Shown piece after piece: positions 28,600-36,760 of a stretch of 64,000 bases of DNA. Position 1 is the first letter of the stretch, and the number at the start of each line of letters is the position of its first letter. The notes under the pieces are model-generated. The model saw only the letters and a list, made by a program, of their open reading frames with translations. It was not told where the DNA came from and searched no databases. The stretch lies in contig LNEJ01000062.1 in the NCBI GenBank assembly GCA_001464965.1, positions 1 to 64,000 of the forward strand, read 5' to 3'. The stretch is from Gammaproteobacteria bacterium Ga0074134 (GTDB taxonomy: Bacteria > Pseudomonadota > Gammaproteobacteria > Ga0077554 > Ga007554). Both the position numbers and the translations under genes were made by a program.

Positions 28600-29361
28600 T
28601 TACGCCGCCACTGATTGAGCAGACGGCCAAATCGTCCCATTCTTGGTAATTACCTTCCACACATCAAAACAGCCGGACTCCATCGCCGCCATGACCTCGC
28701 CCGCCACAGCAACACAGGGCTGGCGCTTCCCATGATAGTCAATCAGGGGCCCAACAGGCTCAAAGTGGATACTGAAGCGTCTAAGTAAACGCAACAGGGC
28801 GGGTTCCATCACTGCATACCAGTGAGTTATGCCGTATTCAGCACTCATCTGCACTATGCCGGCAAATAGGCCTATTACTATATGTGGGATCAAGCGTCGC
28901 TCTATCAAAGCGATTACTTGGGGGTCATTCACCTCTGGCGAGCCACCCCAAGCAAATTCGGTCTCTGCAAACCTCTTTTTAAATTCTTTCGAAATTGCAA
29001 AACGAGAAATCTCCGCGATGGCATGCCGCGGCACTCGCGCCAGGTCAAATGAAGGCTTGTACACTCCCACATCATAGATCTGTTCAATAGGAAATGGCGC
29101 ATCCGGGCACTCATGGTCACCAAGAACCAAGCGCACTGTACCCGCAACCATGTTCAGCCCCTGATATACAAGCAAACTATGTACAGACCGCTGATCAAAT
29201 TGATCTCGCTCCAGTCCATCAGGGTGCTCGGCGGGATCCTCAAATGCATGCTCCAAACAATAGACCTGGTACCGCAGACGCAACGCCTGCTCCACCTGGT
29301 CAGGGGTTGTGGCTGTTCTGACGTTAAAATAACGCGTAAAGCTCTCCATCAACTCACTCAT
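28600..29361 (-). CDS. PEP-CTERM/exosortase system-associated acyltransferase
   Basis: The 253-residue GNAT/autoinducer-synthase-like protein begins MSELMESFTRYFNVRTA. The conserved core is RLRYQVYCLEHAFED and the family features HSLLVYQGLNMVAGTVRL, RVPRHAIAEISRFAIS and PLIDYHGKRQPCVA are present. The start at 29361 is set by GGAGG 6 bases upstream; the open frame extends 39 residues further without homology. The family occurs only in genomes with PEP-CTERM/exosortase systems. The acyl donor and acceptor are unknown; kinship with LuxI-type synthases is at fold level only. It is divergent from the Rv1355c-family gene. Confidence 0.88.
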   Translation of the reverse strand: MSELMESFTRYFNVRTATTPDQVEQALRLRYQVYCLEHAFEDPAEHPDGLERDQFDQRSVHSLLVYQGLNMVAGTVRLVLGDHECPDAPFPIEQIYDVGVYKPSFDLARVPRHAIAEISRFAISKEFKKRFAETEFAWGGSPEVNDPQVIALIERRLIPHIVIGLFAGIVQMSAEYGITHWYAVMEPALLRLLRRFSIHFEPVGPLIDYHGKRQPCVAVAGEVMAAMESGCFDVWKVITKNGTIWPSAQSVAA

Positions 29362-30220
29362 ATTTACCTCCGCGCTGTCCGCTTGACGGACAAGCCGCTC
29401 TCTATTACGTGACACGCTTACCATATCCTTTGTAAAATTCAATGTCCGTGCATTGTTCACATTTTTCAAAATCATCACCTTAGTCTCATGGTTAATGCAA
29501 TATCGATCATGGGCATGAAGCGCAAATTATTGTTGCCAAATTGCGACATAAAGAAATTGCTCTGTGGGTGACGCAACAACCCGAGCCAAGAGTGGGACTT
29601 GTATTGTTCGCACGAGTGAACCTGCAAAACCCGAACAATCTTGAAAACCATGCGCAAACCTTACTGACGACGGGCTAACGCGCATACGGAACAGAGAGAA
29701 TGCACAACTAAAGTACTTTTTGGTCTTCCAGCAATATCAAGAATAAGTAAGTAGCTGGAGCACTGCAGTCCCGCAATATGCCATAGAGGCTCTTAAGGCA
29801 ATTATCGGGCCATTCATACTTTATATTTATAAAACATAGCCATATAGAATAAAACACGTTTTTCAATACTCCTATTCTGTTGCCATATAGAGACAGAACT
29901 TAATTTTTTTATAAAATCATGATGATTTACCGGAAAATGTACCGTCTCCGATTAGAGACATAACCATAAAAAAATTAAGGGATATCGCTCAAGCACAAAT
30001 TTTGATTGAATAATGAAAAAACTTTTGCAACTATTCAGCAGGCTTCAAAATAAGACGTCATTCCGGCATGGATGCTGTAATCCAGCCAATCCCTGGCTGG
30101 CTTGTGCCCTTCAGGGTAAATGACGGTCACCTGAAGAATTACAAACTCTTCAACTGACGGGTAGTAAAGATGCTCCATAACTACCCAGGCGACGATTCTC
30201 CAAGGGGCACATAGAAAGAC
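29362..30220. other. 860-base AT-rich divergent intergenic region
   Basis: It separates the acyltransferase (minus) and the Rv1355c-family gene (plus). I see no convincing gene. It holds a minus-strand sigma54-like sequence at 29797-29812 (TGGCCC-GATAA-TTGCC) with no accompanying PEP-CTERM box, and a 36-codon frame at 30013-30123 without a ribosome site. Confidence 0.6.
29797..29812 (-). promoter_or_regulatory. weak sigma54-like promoter candidate
   Basis: On the minus strand TGGCCC-GATAA-TTGCC keeps the GG-N10-GC spacing, but both elements deviate from consensus. It would give a leader of about 430 bases before the acyltransferase and no upstream box is seen, so support is weak. Confidence 0.25.
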
Positions 30221-32197
30221 ATGCCTTTCCAGTTTGACTATGAAGAAGCATACAGCCGGAACATCGGCTGGGTAACCGAGCAGGAGCAGCAGATACTGCG
30301 GGGCAAAACGATTGCCATCGCCGGTATGGGCGGCGTTGGCGGTGTTCATCTCCTTACCCTGGCACGGCTTGGCGTGGGCGCGTTTCATATTGCCGATCTT
30401 GACACCTTCGAGATCGCCAACTTCAATCGTCAAGCCGGCGCCACCATGAGCACCCTCGGGAGACCCAAGGTCGAAGTCCTCGCAGAGATGGCCAGGGACA
30501 TCAATCCTGAAATAAACATCACATCCTTTCCATTAGGTATTGATGAGCACAATCTGTCAGAATTTTTTACAGGCGTGGATCTCTACGTCGACGGCTTGGA
30601 TTTTTTTGCCTTTGCGGTACGCCAGGCTACTTTCGCCGCCTGCGCAAATCTGGGCATCCCTGCCATCACCGCAGCCCCCCTGGGAATGGGCACAGCCCTG
30701 CTCAACTTTTTACCGGGAAAAATGACTTTCGAGGAATACTTTTGCCTGAACGACCTGCCGGAAGAGGAAAAGGCGTTGCGCTTCATGCTCGGCCTTGCAC
30801 CGGCGCGCCTGCAATTCGGCTACCTGGTAGACCCAACACGCGTAGACCTGGCCCAACACCGCGGCCCCTCCACCATCATGGCCTGCCAGTTGTGCGCCGG
30901 CGTGGCGGCGACTGAGGCGCTGAAAATCCTGCTGAACCGGAACAAGGTGCTTGCTGCCCCACATGGGCTGCACTTTGACGCCTATCGCAACAAGATGGCG
31001 CGCACCTGGCGCCCCGGCGGCAATAACAACCCTATGCAACGCCTGGCGCTGTCGATCGCCAAACGCCATCTTAGCAAACTAGCCAATCCTGCGCCCACGA
31101 GGAGTCTTGAAGTTATGGAATCCGCCCCTGGGTCCGTGATTGAAAAGATTCTCGATCTGGCACGCTGGGCGCCGAGTGGCGACAACACCCAGCCGTGGCG
31201 GTTTGAAATCGTAAACGACCACCAACTCGTGGTCCACGGCTTCGATACACGCGACCATTGCGTTTACGACCTCGACGGCCACCCCAGCCAGATTGCAATC
31301 GGCGCACTGCTTGAAACCATCTACATCGCGGCCAGCAGCCATGGGCTGAGGACCACGATCCAGCGCCGCGTGAACTTACCGGAAACGACACCCACGTTCG
31401 ATGTATCTTTCGAGCCCGACCCGCAGATCCAGGCGGACCCGCTGATTCCGTTTATTACAAAGCGCAGCGTGCAACGCCGCCCAATGCGCACGCGCCCCTT
31501 AACGCCGGAAGAAAAGCATACACTTGAAGCAGCCGTAGGCGACGCGTTCCGGGTTCTGTGGCTGGAGAGTCTCGGCAGCAAATGGCGCACGGCGCGCCTG
31601 ATGTTTGCCAACGCCAAGCTCCGCCTCACCATGCGTGAAGCCTATGAGGTACACCGCAGCGTTATCCAGTGGAATGCGCGCTTCAGCGAAGACAAGGTGC
31701 CCGACCAGGCGATAGGACTCGACCCCCTTACCACCCGGCTGATGGGCTGGGTAATGCAAAGCTGGAAGCGTGTCGAATTTTTTAACACTTTTTTAGCGGG
31801 CACCCTAGCGCCGCGTATCCAACTTGATTTGATCCCCGGCATTGCCTGCGCCGCTCACTTTGTCCTGATGGCCGAGCATGAGCCGCAGAGTATCGATGAC
31901 TATGTAGAGACTGGCCGAACTCTGCAACGGTTTTGGCTCACCGCAGCCAAGCTGGGGCTGCAGTTGCAGCCGGAGATGACACCGCTCATCTTCTCCCGCT
32001 ACGTGCGCAAGGGCCTGAAATTTACGGGGAACGATTCGATCAAGAATAAAGCGGGGCAACTGGCTGCAGAGCTCAACGATCTATTGAGTCCAAGTCCAGC
32101 TTCAAGAGCTACCTTCATGGGTAGAGTTGGCGCCGCTCCCGTGGCTCAGGCACGCTCTTTACGGCTTTCCATTGCGCGGCTCATGACACGGGGCTAA
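30221..32197 (+). CDS. Rv1355c-family ThiF/nitroreductase fusion protein
   Basis: The 658-residue protein fuses two enzyme modules. Residues 1-270 form an E1-like ThiF/MoeB adenylyltransferase with the nucleotide loop GMGGVGG (35-41), ADLDTFEIANFNRQ (Arg70 finger) and CQLC. From about 305 to the end is a nitroreductase-like domain (ILDLARWAPSGDNTQPWRFEI). M. tuberculosis Rv1355c (MoeY) has this layout. No substrate is known. Pairing an adenylating enzyme with an FMN oxidoreductase recalls peptide-modifying enzymes such as MccB and SagB-type oxidases, but that is analogy. It is divergent from the PEP-CTERM acyltransferase, a pairing I recall in other PEP-CTERM genomes. Confidence 0.82.
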   Translation: MPFQFDYEEAYSRNIGWVTEQEQQILRGKTIAIAGMGGVGGVHLLTLARLGVGAFHIADLDTFEIANFNRQAGATMSTLGRPKVEVLAEMARDINPEINITSFPLGIDEHNLSEFFTGVDLYVDGLDFFAFAVRQATFAACANLGIPAITAAPLGMGTALLNFLPGKMTFEEYFCLNDLPEEEKALRFMLGLAPARLQFGYLVDPTRVDLAQHRGPSTIMACQLCAGVAATEALKILLNRNKVLAAPHGLHFDAYRNKMARTWRPGGNNNPMQRLALSIAKRHLSKLANPAPTRSLEVMESAPGSVIEKILDLARWAPSGDNTQPWRFEIVNDHQLVVHGFDTRDHCVYDLDGHPSQIAIGALLETIYIAASSHGLRTTIQRRVNLPETTPTFDVSFEPDPQIQADPLIPFITKRSVQRRPMRTRPLTPEEKHTLEAAVGDAFRVLWLESLGSKWRTARLMFANAKLRLTMREAYEVHRSVIQWNARFSEDKVPDQAIGLDPLTTRLMGWVMQSWKRVEFFNTFLAGTLAPRIQLDLIPGIACAAHFVLMAEHEPQSIDDYVETGRTLQRFWLTAAKLGLQLQPEMTPLIFSRYVRKGLKFTGNDSIKNKAGQLAAELNDLLSPSPASRATFMGRVGAAPVAQARSLRLSIARLMTRG

Positions 32198-32240
32198 GCC
32201 GCGCACGCTTCTCGCAGCGCGAGGCTTTCTACACTCGCCC

Positions 32241-32762
32241 TCATACCAACTCCGGACAGGTTACATACTCATAGCATTTGTCGGAAAACTTAACGCCTGC
32301 CGCGAGCGGGGCGCAAAGAGCTGCTGGATGTGGGACTGTGGCGCGTTCGGTGGTAATCAGTGATGCGAATTGGAAAGTCGTATCTGCCCCTTCCGGGGTC
32401 CGGAAACCGAGACAAGGTGCGGTAGCCCCAGCAGCAGTACAGGCAACTCTGCTAGGCAATGGGTTGAGTCCGCCGATGAACCCGAAGAAGCTGATGAAGT
32501 ACTGAATTGGATCGTCTCCGCCTGCGCCATCGGTGTCGTACATAAACCCGAAATTCAATGCGTTCTGGTCGATGACGAATATATCAGCACAGCCATTCAC
32601 GTTCACGCCCACGAAGTTTGCACCCCCGCCGGCAAAACGGTAGTGGTATCGACGTTCACCGTCGACTGTAAAGCTTGCCGACAAAATCAGATCCGGATGA
32701 CTGACCGTATTCGTTGATCCACGGCTGCGGGCTATCATTCCCCCTATCAAGAGAACCTGCAC
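32241..32762 (-). CDS. hypothetical protein, possibly the remains of a secreted protein
   Basis: A 173-codon frame whose middle reads like a folded extracytoplasmic protein (SFTVDGERRYHYRF, NVNGCADIFVIDQNALNFGFMYDTDG). It has several cysteines near the C-terminus (ACTAAG, APCLGF, AALCAP, DKCYEYVTC). No signal peptide is seen, and the N-terminal twenty or so codons overlap the boundary of a decayed nitroreductase fragment. I do not recognise the family. The true start may be lost. Confidence 0.4.
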   Translation of the reverse strand: MQVLLIGGMIARSRGSTNTVSHPDLILSASFTVDGERRYHYRFAGGGANFVGVNVNGCADIFVIDQNALNFGFMYDTDGAGGDDPIQYFISFFGFIGGLNPLPSRVACTAAGATAPCLGFRTPEGADTTFQFASLITTERATVPHPAALCAPLAAGVKFSDKCYEYVTCPELV

Positions 32763-32764
32763 AT

Positions 32765-32860
32765 CGCGGCTGGGCGGTTTTCAGTGTTTCTGGCTGGCTG
32801 CCACCCGCTTGGGCCTGCAACCGCAGCCCTAACTAAACGACATTGGGGCTAGGTTTACCC
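32765..32860 (+). pseudogene. decayed C-terminal fragment of a second Rv1355c/nitroreductase gene
   Basis: In frame at 32785-32832 the DNA reads CFWLAATRLGLQPQP then stop. This aligns with RFWLTAAKLGLQLQPE in the intact gene at 30221-32197 (its bases 31932-31979). Flanking codons (AAGR before, ARFTRD after, in shifted frames) also resemble the family. No start or upstream domain remains. Confidence 0.5.
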
Positions 32861-32868
32861 GCGACCCC

Positions 32869-34440
32869 TCAAAAACTATAGCGCACCTCGGCGTAAACCC
32901 GGTCTTTTGTGCCGTACTGTCCGAACAGGCCGGTCGCTGGCCCTTCAAAAATATCGACACCGGTTGCCAATCGCCAGTTGCCGTCCAGTTTCCACGTGAG
33001 TTTTAGCTGAGCTAACCAGTCGTCGCGGTTCAGGCTCCTAATCAACAGCATTTTGGGTTCGAGCCTAGGGTGTAGAGCCTCGCTACTGAGCAGCAGCGAT
33101 ATTCCGTTCTCGGTTTTGTTGGGCACGATGCCTGCGTCGTGGTTGGGAAACCAGCGCTGAAAGAGTTGCACGTTGAAGCGTGTTTCCTGCGGGAAGCTCC
33201 ATTCCAGCCCAACGATGTAATCTAGTACGTCCTGCTTGACCAGGCCATCCGCATCGGTTGCCTTAGTCGTGCTGAACAGCTTGTCCTTGGTGTAGACCGC
33301 CTCAGCCTTGAGCACCATCGGCCCCAGATCTTTGCCAAGTGTGGCGCCTACTTGGTGGATGCGCTTGTGAATCGGCTGATAGGTGATGGTGGGCGTGTGC
33401 AGCAGATCTATGCTCCGCGAGAAGGCCGCTGAAGAGTCGTTGGCGGTATAATAAAACCCTGAGGTATCCCAGCCGCCCTTGAGCCAGGACAACCGCACGC
33501 CGTAAGCCGCGTCATTCAGGCCGGTGGGTTTATTTTCCGGGGTAATGACTGTTTGAAAACCGGCGATGGCAGGCGGATTGAAGGGGTAAAACTCGGCTCC
33601 GGGCTTGCCGATGTTGTCATAGGTCATGTAGGGAATCCATACTCCTTCGGCGTGGAACCCCCCCCGAAAATACTCAGCCCGCGTCGCCCATTGCGGGATG
33701 CGGATGATGTCGAAATTCGGCAGCACGAGTTGGCGCATATCCTTGGCCGACACCACGTCGGCAAAAAATAACCCGACCATTTCGCCCCAGATGATATGCT
33801 GTCGGCCCAAACGGAAATCCCAGTCACCAGCAGAAAAATCTGCATAGGCCTCACGAACCATGGCCTCGAAACGCTGGTCTTTGCGCACTGCTTGGGGGTA
33901 GTAGTCAGTGAGGTCGTAGATCGGGTCATAATTGACGCGCCCGCCCAGCTTCCACTCCACCCCGCCCGCTGTGCGCCCTTGAGTAGCAAGATCGAGGATA
34001 TTGTTGAATCTGGACCAGTGATTGTTGTCGACGTAGGCATAAGCCAGATCATTTTGATAAAAACCGGTCAGGCGCGACTCAGAAGGTGACGGTGACGGCT
34101 TCGGTTTCACCGTCGAGGAAAGAAACCGTTCTCTCCCTCTGATACTGGGCAATGTCAGCGGCGCACGTTCTCCGGCCTCGGGAAGAGACAACGGCTTGCG
34201 GTCTTCCCGAGGAAGGGACAGCGACCTGCGGCCCTCTTCGGGAAGGGGCAGCGGCTTGCGGTCTTCCCCGGGAAGCGACAGTGACCTGCGACCTGCTTCG
34301 GGAAGAGGCAGCGGCTTGCGGTCTTCCCCGGCAACGGCAGACAGTGGTAACCCCCCGTTGCCGCACAAAAATAGTGCGGCGGCGCTTATTAAGAAGAGGC
34401 GGGCTTTACCCCAGCGAAAACTCGTGTGTAGGTAGTTCAT
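32869..34440 (-). CDS. DUF1302-family outer membrane protein with N-terminal repeats
   Basis: The 523-residue protein has a signal peptide ending near SAVAG and three 20-residue tandem repeats (EDRKPLPLPEAGRRSLSLP type, about 40-100). A predicted outer-membrane beta-barrel follows (GFYQNDLAYAYVD, FRLGRQHIIWGEM, many alternating aromatic strands) and ends in VRYSF with a terminal Phe, the usual barrel-assembly signal. DUF1302 proteins commonly sit with RND/MMPL exporters and LolA-like proteins. Here a truncated LolA-like gene lies directly upstream, so the cluster looks incomplete. ATG 34440 is preferred over TTG 34446. Confidence 0.8.
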   Translation of the reverse strand: MNYLHTSFRWGKARLFLISAAALFLCGNGGLPLSAVAGEDRKPLPLPEAGRRSLSLPGEDRKPLPLPEEGRRSLSLPREDRKPLSLPEAGERAPLTLPSIRGRERFLSSTVKPKPSPSPSESRLTGFYQNDLAYAYVDNNHWSRFNNILDLATQGRTAGGVEWKLGGRVNYDPIYDLTDYYPQAVRKDQRFEAMVREAYADFSAGDWDFRLGRQHIIWGEMVGLFFADVVSAKDMRQLVLPNFDIIRIPQWATRAEYFRGGFHAEGVWIPYMTYDNIGKPGAEFYPFNPPAIAGFQTVITPENKPTGLNDAAYGVRLSWLKGGWDTSGFYYTANDSSAAFSRSIDLLHTPTITYQPIHKRIHQVGATLGKDLGPMVLKAEAVYTKDKLFSTTKATDADGLVKQDVLDYIVGLEWSFPQETRFNVQLFQRWFPNHDAGIVPNKTENGISLLLSSEALHPRLEPKMLLIRSLNRDDWLAQLKLTWKLDGNWRLATGVDIFEGPATGLFGQYGTKDRVYAEVRYSF

Positions 34441-34442
34441 TG

Positions 34443-34820
34443 TCAACGCGCGCGTTTGAGACTGTCTTGGGTAAAGCCGGCATCTGCCAGGCCGGCGCGG
34501 AATCTATGCCGCGTGCTCTTGCCGGTCTGGTGATTGATCATGAACATTTCATCAGTCCGCCAATGCTTGTTAAGGTATTTTTTATAGCCTTTGATAGTCG
34601 GCGCTTTCAGCAAACTGTCCTTGCGGCCATAATAATCGATTTTCCATGGGTGACACGTGGCCTTGTCCATCCATACCACTTGGCGCTTGTAACCGGAATA
34701 TTTGTTGGCCAGATAGCGCTCCCGCTCAAAGCAGGGCTGGCCTTCACAGGTTTCATCGCGCAAATATTTGTAATTATATTTCCATAAAGTTCCGAGCGCC
34801 CGTGGCAGCCGACCTAGCCG
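34443..34820 (-). pseudogene. 5'-truncated LolA-like outer-membrane lipoprotein-sorting gene
   Basis: Only the C-terminal third is recognisable: YKYLRDETCEGQPC, KRQVVWMDKATCHPWKIDYY, KKYLNKHWRTDEMFMINHQTGKST and a final SLKRAR. This is the C-terminal half of the outer-membrane lipoprotein-sorting family that accompanies DUF1302 proteins. Homology begins around WKYNYKYLRD (about 34795). No start, signal peptide or N-terminal domain precedes it; the ABC ATPase gene ends there instead. The stop overlaps the DUF1302 start region. Confidence 0.7.
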
Positions 34821-34858
34821 TCTGTTGGACGGGGGAGTGCTCTTCCACGGAGTTCTCC

Positions 34859-35551
34859 CTATACGATTATCTGGCCATCAGCCAGTTTAATCACCCGGTC
34901 GGCCATATCCATGACTCGCGCATCGTGGGTGGAGAAAATAAAGGTCGTGCCTTCTTTCTGGTTGAGGTCTTTCATCAGCCTAAGAATGCCTTCGCCGGTC
35001 TTGTGATCAAGGTTGGCTGTCGGTTCGTCTGCCAGGACAATGCTTGGACGAGTGGCGAGGGCGCGCGCGATAGCCACCCGCTGGCGCTGACCGCCGCTCA
35101 GCTCATTGGGGCGGTGATGCGCATAGCGCTCCAGGCCAACAACATTCAGATAATGCTGCACGCGTTCCTGCCGCGTTTTCTTGTCTACATCACGCTGTTG
35201 CAACAAGGGATATTCGACATTTTCCCAAGCCGATAATACCGGCAGCAAATTGAAGGTCTGGAAAACAAAGCCCAGAGTGTTTAGTCGAAGGTCGGCCAGC
35301 TCATCGGGAGTTTTGCCGCTGATGTCCTGCCCTTCGATCAGGATGCGCCCCGAGGTCGGAGTGTCAATACAGCCAATCAGATTGAGCAGAGTCGATTTGC
35401 CGCTCCCCGACGGCCCTGCCAGCGCCATGAATTCACCTTTATTGATCATGAGTGAAACGTTGAACAATGCCGTAACGGTTTGTTTTCCGAGGGCATATTC
35501 TTTGCCGACTGCTCGAGCCTCGACTATCGCCTCCGCAGATTCATTCTTCAT
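34859..35551 (-). CDS. LolD/MacB-type ABC transporter ATP-binding protein
   Basis: The 230-residue ATPase has Walker A GPSGSGKST, Q-loop FQTFNLLPVLSAWENV, signature LSGGQRQRVAIARAL, Walker B SIVLADEP and the H-loop FSTHD. It belongs to the family serving FtsX-type permeases (LolCDE, MacB). Two such permeases lie at 36761 and 37989 on the same strand, so the three probably make one exporter. ATG 35551 is chosen by homology. It overlaps the remnant FHA gene by 11 bases. Confidence 0.9.
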   Translation of the reverse strand: MKNESAEAIVEARAVGKEYALGKQTVTALFNVSLMINKGEFMALAGPSGSGKSTLLNLIGCIDTPTSGRILIEGQDISGKTPDELADLRLNTLGFVFQTFNLLPVLSAWENVEYPLLQQRDVDKKTRQERVQHYLNVVGLERYAHHRPNELSGGQRQRVAIARALATRPSIVLADEPTANLDHKTGEGILRLMKDLNQKEGTTFIFSTHDARVMDMADRVIKLADGQIIV

Positions 35552-35807
35552 CGGCAACAAACTCCAGCTGAAAACATTGCATGGTGAGCTTGTCACCACT
35601 TTTCATTTGGGCACTTTGGGTTTTCTCTCCGTTCAGCAAGACATCATTCCTGCGCATCAAATCTTCCAGAAAATAGAGGCCGTCGACCAAAGTAATGCGG
35701 GCATGCTCGCACCAACCCCCTGATCTGGCAGTTGTACTCGCGCTCCGGGTCACGGTCAATATTAAGGCCAACCGTGTATGCACATAACCCATTTAAGTTC
35801 ATTATAT
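35541..35807 (-). pseudogene. frameshifted FHA-domain gene
   Basis: The continuous frame reads EHARITLVDGLYFLEDLMRRNDVLLNGEK...GDKLTMQCFQLEFV, the C-terminal half of an FHA phosphothreonine-binding domain. The N-terminal half is present only in other frames: DRDPEREYN in one and LPDQGV in another, within about 35 bases. Two small indels would restore a normal RDPE...LPDxGVSxEHARI sequence. The stop overlaps the ABC ATPase start. Confidence 0.65.
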
Positions 35808-35992
35808 TGTATCCGATAACCTTGTAATATCCGATAATATTGATTTATTCGTTTTGGGCCGACAGGACACCACTTATGGCTATGACTCCATCTTATCCAC
35901 GATCTGCAAGCAGCGTTTTTCGGGTTAATTGTCATGACGATAGCGCCGCCCCAGATCATACACGTCGCAATCACATTAAGCGCTATCGGCTG

Positions 35993-36751
35993 ATGCCTTC
36001 CTGGACAATCTTCGCTGTCGTGTTGTTGTTGTCGGCATTTAGGCCGGCACTGGCTACCGACAACACAGGTAGCGATCTTTCTGCGCGTGAAATGCTGATG
36101 CGCGCAGACCGTATCCGCTTCCCTGACGAGGGCTTCCAGGTTGACATAACCATCACGACAACCGAACCCGGCTCCTCTGAAGACGTGCGTGCTTACCGAA
36201 TACTCTCCAAAGGCAACACCCAAACCCTGGTGCAGACGACGGCGCCAGCGGTTGACCGCGGTCAGATTCTGCTGATGCGGGATCGCGACCTGTGGGCTTT
36301 CATGCCCAACCTGTCACAGCCAATTCGTTTGCCGCTCTCGCAGAAACTGACCGGCCAAGTTGCTAATGGCGATTTGGCTCGCGCCAATTTCGTGGGTGAT
36401 TACGAACCTAAACTCCTGCGCACAGAGAAAATAGACGGTGTGTCCTATCACGTTTTACAACTGGATGCCGTCGATAGCGGCGTCACTTATCGTCAGGTGA
36501 TCTACTGGGTGAATGCAAAAAACAGCCAGCCCTATAAAGCCGAATTCTACGCGCTGTCAGGCCGCTTGCTGAAAACCGGCCACTACCAGGAGTTTCGTAC
36601 AATGGGCGGGGAAACCCGCCCGACCCGGCTGGTAATAGAAGATACCCTGCGTCCCGGCCGCCGTTCGGTACTTGAATACCGCGACATGGTCATGCGCGAT
36701 CTGCCGGACAAGATGTTCGCCAAGGATTACCTGAAGAAGCTCAGTGACTGA
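35993..36751 (+). CDS. LolA-like outer-membrane lipoprotein-sorting protein
   Basis: The 252-residue exported protein has a signal peptide ending near RPALA and a LolA/LolB-like half-barrel: ILSKGNTQTLVQTTAPAVDRGQILLMRDRDLWAFMPNLSQPIRLPLSQ, then DLARANFVGDY, VIYWVNAKNSQPYKAEFYALSGRLLKT and ending FAKDYLKKLSD. It would shuttle a lipid or lipoprotein across the periplasm for the neighbouring permeases. The start is uncertain: upstream in-frame ATGs (35870-35876) lack a better ribosome site. It converges on the permease at 36761. Confidence 0.8.
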   Translation: MPSWTIFAVVLLLSAFRPALATDNTGSDLSAREMLMRADRIRFPDEGFQVDITITTTEPGSSEDVRAYRILSKGNTQTLVQTTAPAVDRGQILLMRDRDLWAFMPNLSQPIRLPLSQKLTGQVANGDLARANFVGDYEPKLLRTEKIDGVSYHVLQLDAVDSGVTYRQVIYWVNAKNSQPYKAEFYALSGRLLKTGHYQEFRTMGGETRPTRLVIEDTLRPGRRSVLEYRDMVMRDLPDKMFAKDYLKKLSD

Positions 36752-36760
36752 AGCGGCATT

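Noticed and set aside
29475-29657. 60-codon minus-strand frame before the acyltransferase
   Set aside because: No ribosome site, no domain; it overlaps the leader of the acyltransferase and looks like chance.
30013-30123. 36-codon frame upstream of the ThiF/nitroreductase gene as a precursor peptide
   Set aside because: No Shine-Dalgarno sequence and no supporting conservation; mentioned in a finding but not annotated as a gene.
32668-32683. Minus-strand PEP-CTERM box look-alike (GTCGGCAAGCTTTACA)
   Set aside because: It lies inside a coding frame, has two to three mismatches, and no GG-N10-GC promoter lies 73-75 bases downstream on that strand.
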